A DNA stretch of 5,854 nt from Singulisphaera sp. GP187. GTDB taxonomy: Bacteria > Planctomycetota > Phycisphaerae > Phycisphaerales > SM1A02. How positions within the stretch are numbered: position 1 is the stretch's first letter; the number at the start of each line of letters is the position of its first letter. The stretch lies in NCBI GenBank assembly GCA_945896765.1, contig CAMDEL010000108.1, positions 1-5,854 of the forward strand, written 5' to 3'. Under the pieces are notes generated by a model. That model saw only the letters and a program-made list of their open reading frames with translations, did not search any database and had not been told where the DNA came from. A program made the position numbers and the translations under genes. Of this stretch, positions 1 to 4,600 are shown in pieces.

Positions 1-479
1 AAGGCATCCTCGCCACAACCGTCATTCCATTACTCGTGATGCCGTTGGCGATTCCCGCATGGTCACGATTTCTTGCAAAGTCTCATGTCGTTGCATTTCG
101 CGCAGTCCACGGATGGGCATTCGTGCTTGCTGCATTGGCGATGTGGCTAGCGACATTGCTCCATTCATTGGAGCTGATGTATTTCGCAAGCGTCTTACTT
201 GGACTTGGATTCGCGGGTGGATCACTTGCATGGAATCTGGGGCATCACGACTTCGCTCCAGCCCACCGAGATAGCGAATACATGGCTCTGCATGTGACTC
301 TCAACGGCATTCGAGGTGCAATTGCGCCATTTGTTGCAGTTGCGCTCTATTACCCCATGGCGAAGGCTGGATGGGGCGCATGGTTCTTTTTCCTGTGCTT
401 CTTGATCAATATGGTTGGGCTCCTTGGATTCATGTCCATGCGTAAAGACATACCACAGCGAAAAGCCCACGAAATCTGA
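1..479 (+). CDS. MFS transporter, C-terminal part (5' end outside window)
   Basis: The frame is open from base 3 to the TGA at 477-479 without a stop, giving about 158 visible residues, so the gene begins upstream of the window; the internal GTG at 36 is not needed as a start. The product is a polytopic inner-membrane protein. About five hydrophobic helices can be seen: the N-terminal visible segment around ATTVIPLLVMPLAIPAW, then HGWAFVLAALAMWLATLL, LMYFASVLLGLGFAGGSLAW, RGAIAPFVAVALYYPMA and WGAWFFFLCFLINMVGLLGF. They are followed by a short basic tail. The stretch from WNLGHHDFAP (from base 231) to LNGIRGAIAPF resembles the second half of major facilitator superfamily transporters that I associate with planctomycetes. 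The substrate cannot be told. Assignment to MFS is inference from helix pattern and motif style; another polytopic transporter family is possible. The stop codon overlaps a promoter-like motif for rpsA. Confidence 0.75.
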   Translation, partial: GILATTVIPLLVMPLAIPAWSRFLAKSHVVAFRAVHGWAFVLAALAMWLATLLHSLELMYFASVLLGLGFAGGSLAWNLGHHDFAPAHRDSEYMALHVTLNGIRGAIAPFVAVALYYPMAKAGWGAWFFFLCFLINMVGLLGFMSMRKDIPQRKAHEI

Positions 480-485
480 TATATT
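477..485 (+). promoter_or_regulatory. Candidate extended -10 promoter for rpsA
   Basis: TGATATATT matches the extended -10 form TGnTATAAT at all but one position and overlaps the TGA stop of the transporter gene. No convincing -35 box lies 16-18 bases upstream, which is tolerated for extended -10 promoters. A start about 7 bases downstream (near 492) would place all three leader hairpins (495-569) in the rpsA 5' UTR. This is a motif match only. Confidence 0.35.
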
Positions 486-494
486 CATCGACCC

Positions 495-569
495 GCCACC
501 GAGAACGTCTCGGCGGCACCTCGCCTTGCAGATTGAGCAACGTGCTCGCTCTGCGCATTTTGGAACGCA
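495..569 (+). promoter_or_regulatory. rpsA leader with three successive possible hairpins
   Basis: Three consecutive inverted repeats fill the gap before rpsA. The first pairs 495-504 with 508-517 (core CCGAGA / TCTCGG, one A-C mismatch, 10-position stem). The second pairs GAGCA 535-539 with TGCTC 543-547. The third is a weak TGCG 552-555 with CGCA 566-569. The first two share the same ACG triloop. No purine-rich Shine-Dalgarno precedes the ATG at 579; the bases just before it are C-rich. In E. coli the rpsA initiation region also lacks a good SD, folds into successive hairpins and mediates repression by S1 protein, so a similar role is plausible here but is inferred. The first hairpin could instead terminate the transporter transcript, but it has no T-run after it. 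Confidence 0.45.
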
Positions 570-578
570 CCCCCCACC

Positions 579-2366
579 ATGGTTGATTACAACTTAATTG
601 AAGACATCGGACTCGATCAAAACGCCACAGCGAACATGCTCCGTGAAGCATTCGGCGAAAGGCCCATCGACGAAGATTTAACCGCCATCATGACCAGAGC
701 CGGCGCTTCGATCGGCTCCCCGAACAGCGTCATCAAAGGACGCGTCGTGTCCATCAGCGGCGATTATGTCATCGTCGATGTCGGACTGAAAAGCGAAGGA
801 CAAATTCTCAAGGAAGAATTCGATGATGCCGGCGGCGTATCGCCCGGCGATGATGTCGATGTTCTCTTGGAAGAAATCGAAGATCAGGACGGAAACATCG
901 TTCTCTCGAAGCGCAAAGCTGATCGCATCCGCGGTTGGGAATTGTTGCTGCAATCGAAGAAGGAAGGCGATGTCGTCGAAGGAAAAGTTCTCCGCAAAAT
1001 CAAGGGCGGACTTCTGGTCGACATCGGCGTTCCAGTTTTCTTACCTGCATCGCAAGTCGATGTTCGCCGTCCAGGCGATGTCGGCGACTTCGTTGGCCGC
1101 ACGATTCGTGCCGCTGTATTGAAGATCGATCTCGAACGACGCAACATCGTCATCAGCCGTCGCAAGTTGATCGAAGTCGAACGCGAAGATGCACGCCGCA
1201 ATCTCTTGACCAAGGTCAAGGAAGGCGACATCGTCAAGGGAACTGTCACAAATATCGCTGAATTCGGTGCATTCATTGACCTCGGCGGAATCGACGGACT
1301 TCTGCACATCACCGATATGTCTTGGGGACGTGTGAATCATCCATCCGAGATCGTGCGCATCGGTCAAGAGATCGAAGTGAAGGTTCTCAATATCGACCGC
1401 GAACGTGAGAAGGTTGCATTGGGTCTCAAGCAACGCGAACCAAGTCCGTGGGAAGAAATCGAAAAGAAGTATCCCGTCGGCGCTCGCGTGCGTGGAGCCG
1501 TTGTCAGCTTGATGTCATACGGCGCATTCGTGCGCCTCGAAGATGGCATCGAAGGACTCGTGCACGTCAGCGAAATGTCGTGGACTCGACGCGTCAATCA
1601 TCCAAGCGAAATCGTCGCTGCGGAACAAGAGATCGATGTTGTCGTTCTCGATTTCAACAAGGACAAATTGGAAATCTCGCTCGGCATGAAGCAGTGCGAA
1701 GTGAATCCATGGGATCTTGTTGCAGAGCATTATCCACTTGGAACGGTCATCACCGGTAAAGTCCGAAATCTCGCCAACTATGGCGCGTTCATCGAGATCG
1801 AAGCTGGCATCGACGGACTGCTGCATATCTCTGATATGTCGTGGACCAAGAAAATTGCGCATCCAAACGAAGCCTTTAAGAAGGGCGACGAGATCAAGTG
1901 CGTGGTCATTGAAGTCGATCAGGAGAAGCAACGCGTTGGTCTTGGCGTCAAGCAATTGACGGAAGATCCGTGGGTTGAAGCGATTCCAAGTGCATACCGC
2001 CCTGGAATGATTGTCAAGGGAACCATCACCAAGATCACCAACTTCGGCGTCTTCGTCGAACTTGAAGATGGCTTGGAAGGTCTCTTGCACATCTCAGAAC
2101 TCAGCGATCAGAAGGTCGAAAATCCAATGGACATCGTGAAGGCTGGCCAAGAAGTTGACGTGAAGATTCTTCGTGTTGATACTGAAGATCGCAAGATCGG
2201 GCTCAGCTTGAAGCGTGCGCAGTGGACGGCCGGAGCTGGTGGCGGACGTGATGAAACTCCAGCCGCTGAAGATGATTCGTTCATTCTGCCAAAGAAGTCC
2301 AAGCCAACCAAAGGCGGCATGGATGATCACGGCGCTTTGGGAACGGACAAAATCAAGCTCGACTGA
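579..2366 (+). CDS. rpsA: 30S ribosomal protein S1
   Basis: A 595-residue cytoplasmic protein of the small ribosomal subunit that binds mRNA and helps load it for translation initiation. Six S1 (OB-fold RNA-binding) domains are visible at about residues 50-115, 129-198, 215-285, 300-372, 387-459 and 475-546. Domains 3-6 carry the canonical pattern GAFV-L-GI-GL-H-S-MSW with HPSE-type turns and end in LGLKQ-like strands; domains 1 and 2 are more divergent, as in proteobacterial S1, where they bind the ribosome. E. coli S1 has 557 residues and also six domains, so this is full length with a charged tail (547-595, Gly, Asp and Lys rich) of unknown role. The ATG at 579 is the first start after the in-frame TGA at 534. 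No Shine-Dalgarno is present, and a structured leader precedes the gene. A strong terminator at 2426-2470 follows. The family assignment is very secure. Confidence 0.97.
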   Translation: MVDYNLIEDIGLDQNATANMLREAFGERPIDEDLTAIMTRAGASIGSPNSVIKGRVVSISGDYVIVDVGLKSEGQILKEEFDDAGGVSPGDDVDVLLEEIEDQDGNIVLSKRKADRIRGWELLLQSKKEGDVVEGKVLRKIKGGLLVDIGVPVFLPASQVDVRRPGDVGDFVGRTIRAAVLKIDLERRNIVISRRKLIEVEREDARRNLLTKVKEGDIVKGTVTNIAEFGAFIDLGGIDGLLHITDMSWGRVNHPSEIVRIGQEIEVKVLNIDREREKVALGLKQREPSPWEEIEKKYPVGARVRGAVVSLMSYGAFVRLEDGIEGLVHVSEMSWTRRVNHPSEIVAAEQEIDVVVLDFNKDKLEISLGMKQCEVNPWDLVAEHYPLGTVITGKVRNLANYGAFIEIEAGIDGLLHISDMSWTKKIAHPNEAFKKGDEIKCVVIEVDQEKQRVGLGVKQLTEDPWVEAIPSAYRPGMIVKGTITKITNFGVFVELEDGLEGLLHISELSDQKVENPMDIVKAGQEVDVKILRVDTEDRKIGLSLKRAQWTAGAGGGRDETPAAEDDSFILPKKSKPTKGGMDDHGALGTDKIKLD

Positions 2367-2383
2367 TTCAATTTATTCATTCC

Positions 2384-2431
2384 AAAAGTTTTTAGACAAA
2401 GCTTTTAGACAAAAGTTTTTACTGCAAAAGC
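2384..2431 (+). repeat. Imperfect 13-15 bp tandem repeat, about 3.4 copies
   Basis: The copies read AAAAGTTTTTAGAC (2384-2397), AAAGCTTTTAGAC (2398-2410), AAAAGTTTTTACTGC (2411-2425) and a partial AAAAGC (2426-2431). Each copy contains a small A-G-T self-complementary core. The last, partial copy supplies the A-rich outer arm of the following terminator, so the array directly abuts it. Origin by slippage or duplication is likely; no function is known. Confidence 0.7.
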
Positions 2432-2470
2432 AACGACGGCCTGCGAAATTTCGCAGGCCGTCGCGCTTTT
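2426..2470 (+). terminator. Strong, possibly bidirectional, intrinsic terminator after rpsA
   Basis: Positions 2434-2448 and 2449-2463 are a perfect 15-bp inverted repeat with no spacer: a GC-rich stem (arm CGACGGCCTGCG) capped by AAATTT. Outside it, AAAAGC (2426-2431) pairs with GCTTTT (2465-2470) across a small internal loop. A TTTT run follows the stem on the plus strand and the equivalent run appears on the minus strand, so it can stop transcription in both directions. It lies about 60 bases after the rpsA stop. Confidence 0.9.
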
Positions 2471-2559
2471 CGGCACCCGTAACACTTGCGTGTCCGGGCG
2501 TGTCTCCCCATCCGCCCATCCGCCCCCCGAAGGGGGGTTGGTTGTGCCGAAAAAGGCGC
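2463..2559. repeat. Structured ~80-nt element bounded by long inverted repeats
   Basis: TTTTCGGCAC (2467-2476) is perfectly complementary to GTGCCGAAAA (2544-2553), and a GCGC at 2463-2466 can extend the pairing to GCGC at 2556-2559 past two unpaired bases. Two further hairpins lie inside. ACAC 2482-2485 pairs with GTGT 2490-2493, with an alternative outer CCCG 2476-2479 / CGGG 2495-2498. A perfect CCCCCC (2523-2528) pairs with GGGGGG (2532-2537) around GAA. On the minus strand the latter reads C(TTCG)G, the stable UUCG tetraloop. A short direct repeat CATCCGCC lies between the hairpins. The 5' arm shares its T-run with the rpsA terminator. It could be a small RNA, a processed 3' UTR, a second terminator or a dispersed intergenic repeat; the sequence alone cannot decide. 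Confidence 0.5.
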
Positions 2560-2582
2560 TTGTAATCAGAGGATTGCCAAAA

Positions 2583-2648
2583 ATGAAAGAATCGTCAGAA
2601 GCGCGAGCTTCTGTCTTGTTACCTCGTATGGAATTAATCGGTGTATAA
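2583..2648 (+). CDS. Possible 21-codon leader peptide ORF
   Basis: ATG 2583 to TAA 2646-2648 encodes 21 residues beginning MKESSEARASVLLPR. AGAGGA at 2568-2573 lies 9 bases before the ATG, a reasonable Shine-Dalgarno. The stop overlaps the GTG at 2641, one of the possible starts of the following exported-protein gene, as expected for translational coupling. Codons 5-11 contain a perfect hairpin (2596-2613). It could be a regulatory leader peptide, but an ORF this short with a fair SD can arise by chance, and its product resembles nothing I recognise. Confidence 0.3.
   Translation: MKESSEARASVLLPRMELIGV
2596..2613 (+). promoter_or_regulatory. 7-bp hairpin with GCGA (GNRA) tetraloop
   Basis: CAGAAGC (2596-2602) pairs perfectly with GCTTCTG (2607-2613) around the tetraloop GCGA, a GNRA type that is very stable in RNA. 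TCTTGTTACC follows with only a broken T-run, so terminator function is doubtful. It lies within the possible leader ORF, about 100 bases before the likely start of the exported-protein gene, where it could affect expression. Confidence 0.45.
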
Positions 2649-2649
2649 A
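2644..2649 (+). promoter_or_regulatory. Candidate -10 box (TATAAA) for the exported-protein gene
   Basis: TATAAA matches five of six bases of the -10 consensus. A TTGTTA at 2616-2621 resembles a -35 box, but the 22-base spacing is too long to be convincing. A start near 2656 would exclude the GTG at 2641 and favour ATG 2689 or 2713. Weak evidence. Confidence 0.25.
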
Positions 2650-2712
2650 CATCACAACACTCTAGTCTTCACCATCGCAGTCAAACGCATGACTGACCCG
2701 TACAATTGGAAG

Positions 2713-4572
2713 ATGCCCCAAATTTGGCCAATTGCCAAAACAATCCTCCATTTTTCTATAATTTTCTTCGTAGTTGCATTCGCGGCGACCAGCACCCCTC
2801 CCCCAACAGCAAGCGCCCTGAATGCTTGGAATGAGTGCAGAAAGTATGTGGATATGGGGGAAATCCCTGCAAATTCCACATTTTTGGCACTTCCAGAAAC
2901 ATGGTCAGCGGTGGTCATTTTGCGCAAAGATTCAGGGGTAATCGGAGTCGGAGATTCTCACCAAAAAGACCCCATCCGGGGGGCTTTGGGGACGGCTTTG
3001 GCGGATGCACGGCAGCGAATTGTCAAAGTGAATGGTGATTCTGCTGCCATCAAATGGGACCAAATCACGCTCGAACTCGAACTTGGCTCTAAACCAGAAC
3101 CGCTCATCGGCGGCACATATTTGGAAGCTTCTCGAGAGATCGAGCCCGCTCTTGATGGAATCGCAGTTCGCCGCGGAAACACTTGGGCTGCTGCTCATCC
3201 TGCAGTCTTGCAAGCACTCAATGCTGCCGCTGCTCCCGATCAAACTTTGCTTTCTCTTGTGATGCAACTTGGTCTTCCAGCGCGGGACCTTGATGCAATT
3301 CCCACGACCGAGCGGGTTGGGCTTTACACCTTCGAAGCCACACGCATCGTGCAACCAGCATCAACAATGATGCCGACATTTGTGAATCGCGGAAGTCTGC
3401 TTCAGCCCACACCAGGACCCCGCGAGAGTGTGCAGAGCGCGCAAACTGGAACAAGTGAAATTCTCAAGTGGTTTGAGAGATCGATGATCCATGCAAACAA
3501 GAGTTCTGATTCGCAGTCAGCTGGCGAACAACGCGCATTGCAATCGCTTGGATTACGCGGCGATTATCTCCCCGCAGAAGGTAAAGATGATTCGATAAAC
3601 GCCGCGCCAACGGAACAATCACTCGCTGCATTTGCACTCGCACGTTGCGCGACACTCAATGCGAATGATGCTGCGATGGCGATTCGCGCACGCACCGTTG
3701 CGCTTGAGATTCTCACGGCGCTGCACGATGTTGCGGAAATTGAAAAAGATCCGCTAGCTGATCCAAAGTCGATTGCGTGGATTATTCTTGCTGCGCTGGA
3801 ACTCGAAGTTCATGGCGATCATCTGAAGGAGTCACCCGCTGCTGAATCTTTGTACGCAAACGCAAGGGATTTGCTGACAAAGATGGTTGCTGGCGATGAT
3901 AAAAAAGCAGTCATTCTCCGTGGTGATCCACTTGAACAATCACTTGCTGCTGCGACTCTAGCTTCGCTCGATTCTGCAGGAAAACCCTTGGTCGAACGTG
4001 CGGAACTGGTGAAAGCAATCGATCAATGTTGGACAGGAACTTCACGCAGTCAAATTGTTGGAACTCTTGGATGGCTCTTGCTTGCAGATCAAAAGCTTGG
4101 ACCGGTTCCAGAGAATCATGTGACAATCGCACGCGCTGCACGTGCCGCGCTCTCGCATGTTCAGATCGGCGTACATGACGGCGCAGATTCTCCGGTGATA
4201 ACTCGCGTGCCTCCTGATCTCATTGGGGCATTCTCGCTCTCTGGTTTCGCTAGCAAAGGCGCGACGGCTCAAACTGCTCGACCAGGATTTGCGTTGGCAC
4301 TTATGATGACTGATCCACTTTTAACTCCAGTTGGTGAGCAATATCGAGCTCGATCAATGCAAATGGGTGTGGTGCGATTCCTTCGACAGTTGGCGTATGA
4401 CGACGTGTCGTCATACTTGGCTCGCGACCCGCAGCGAACGCTCGGAGCGATTCGCACAGCGCCTTGGGATAGCAGAGTGGCAGTTGCGGGCAATGCAATG
4501 GCGCTTTTGTGTCTTGAAGAATCTGCAATTTCGATAAAAACGCTCAATTCCCTGCTAGAATCAACCAAGTAG
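2713..4572 (+). CDS. Secreted protein with AMMECR1-like N-terminal and helical C-terminal region
   Basis: About 619 residues; no family recognised with certainty. The start at ATG 2713 (GGAAG abuts it, too close for an SD) gives a normal signal peptide: Lys-9, a hydrophobic core (ILHFSIIFFVVAFAA) and cleavage likely after AFA (24) or ASA (35). ATG 2689 and GTG 2641 (GGAA 7 bases upstream) are alternatives that lengthen the N-terminus. Residues about 66-212 follow the order of AMMECR1 domains: a G-IG-G turn, an Ala-rich helix ending DARQRI, LELELGSKPEPL, IEPALDGIAVRRGN, then HPAVLQAL and LMQLGLP-like helices and a closing VGLYTFEATRI strand; the typical RGCIG motif is not conserved. Residues about 270-619 are Ala/Leu-rich amphipathic helices with a repeated EQSLAA-A-L motif (302 and 408) and end in LGAIRTAPWD plus NAMALLCLEE, reminiscent of alpha/alpha-toroid proteins. 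It probably acts outside the cytoplasmic membrane, together with the STN protein 28 bases downstream. Function unknown. Confidence 0.82.
   Translation: MPQIWPIAKTILHFSIIFFVVAFAATSTPPPTASALNAWNECRKYVDMGEIPANSTFLALPETWSAVVILRKDSGVIGVGDSHQKDPIRGALGTALADARQRIVKVNGDSAAIKWDQITLELELGSKPEPLIGGTYLEASREIEPALDGIAVRRGNTWAAAHPAVLQALNAAAAPDQTLLSLVMQLGLPARDLDAIPTTERVGLYTFEATRIVQPASTMMPTFVNRGSLLQPTPGPRESVQSAQTGTSEILKWFERSMIHANKSSDSQSAGEQRALQSLGLRGDYLPAEGKDDSINAAPTEQSLAAFALARCATLNANDAAMAIRARTVALEILTALHDVAEIEKDPLADPKSIAWIILAALELEVHGDHLKESPAAESLYANARDLLTKMVAGDDKKAVILRGDPLEQSLAAATLASLDSAGKPLVERAELVKAIDQCWTGTSRSQIVGTLGWLLLADQKLGPVPENHVTIARAARAALSHVQIGVHDGADSPVITRVPPDLIGAFSLSGFASKGATAQTARPGFALALMMTDPLLTPVGEQYRARSMQMGVVRFLRQLAYDDVSSYLARDPQRTLGAIRTAPWDSRVAVAGNAMALLCLEESAISIKTLNSLLESTK
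4395..4416. repeat. Perfect 10-bp inverted repeat inside a coding region
   Basis: GTATGACGAC (4395-4404) and GTCGTCATAC (4407-4416) are exact reverse complements separated by two bases. As RNA it would form a 9-bp stem with a CGTG loop. It lies in codons for AYDDVSSYL near the end of the exported-protein gene. A second inverted repeat follows at 4434-4455. Confidence 0.6.
4434..4455. repeat. Bulged inverted repeat inside a coding region
   Basis: GCGAA (4434-4438) pairs with TTCGC (4451-4455), and CGCT (4439-4442) pairs with AGCG (4446-4449) around CGG, with A4450 bulged: nine base pairs in all. It starts 18 bases after the perfect inverted repeat at 4395-4416. Confidence 0.4.
4553..4561 (+). 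promoter_or_regulatory. Candidate extended -10 promoter for the STN-domain gene
   Basis: TGCTAGAAT matches the extended -10 form TGnTATAAT with one mismatch and lies in the last codons of the upstream gene. No clear -35 box is visible. A start near 4568 would give a leader of about 33 bases carrying the strong Shine-Dalgarno. It could add to read-through from the upstream gene. Motif match only. Confidence 0.3.
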
Positions 4573-4587
4573 CGTTTCCCCACCGAG

Positions 4588-4593
4588 AAGGAG
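4588..4593 (+). promoter_or_regulatory. Strong Shine-Dalgarno deciding a GTG start
   Basis: AAGGAG lies exactly 7 bases before GTG 4601, an ideal spacing. It fixes the unusual GTG start of the STN-domain gene and shows that this genome uses Shine-Dalgarno initiation, which makes its absence before rpsA more meaningful. Confidence 0.85.
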
Positions 4594-4600
4594 ATTCACT

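Larger units (their letters stand above)
2367..2712. other. Long intergenic region between rpsA and the exported-protein gene
   Basis: About 350 bases without a confident gene. In order it holds the tandem repeat (2384-2431), the terminator (2426-2470), the inverted-repeat element (2463-2559), a possible 21-codon ORF with a Shine-Dalgarno-like sequence (2568-2648), a GNRA-loop hairpin (2596-2613), a TATAAA box (2644-2649), and about 60 bases in which the start of the next gene is ambiguous. I see no tRNA, no rRNA and no conserved riboswitch motif that I can name. Confidence 0.7.

Noticed and set aside
495..517. Hairpin as an intrinsic terminator of the transporter gene
   Set aside because: The stem is good, but ACCTCGCC follows it rather than a T-run, so a leader role is preferred.
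1515..2090. 191-codon open frame antisense to rpsA
   Set aside because: It mirrors the repetitive S1 domains on the opposite strand, and rpsA is certain; the antisense frame arises from codon bias.
2471..2549. A 79-nt segment with a 6-7 bp closing stem resembling a tRNA acceptor stem
   Set aside because: There is no T-arm with a TTCRA-type loop, no plausible anticodon arm and no D-arm on either strand, so it is listed as a structured element instead.
2215..2565. 116-codon plus-strand frame across the rpsA end and the intergenic region
   Set aside because: It overlaps rpsA in another frame, runs through the terminator and inverted-repeat element, and its translation is low-complexity and basic with no family features.
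2732..2762. TTGCCA and a perfect TATAAT 19 bases apart, promoter-like
   Set aside because: They fall inside the A/T-rich codons of the signal peptide; a transcript from there would lose the export signal, and the spacing is long. Likely compositional.
2932..3354. 140-codon minus-strand frame opposite the secreted-protein gene
   Set aside because: Shadow of the plus-strand gene; no SD and no recognisable domain.
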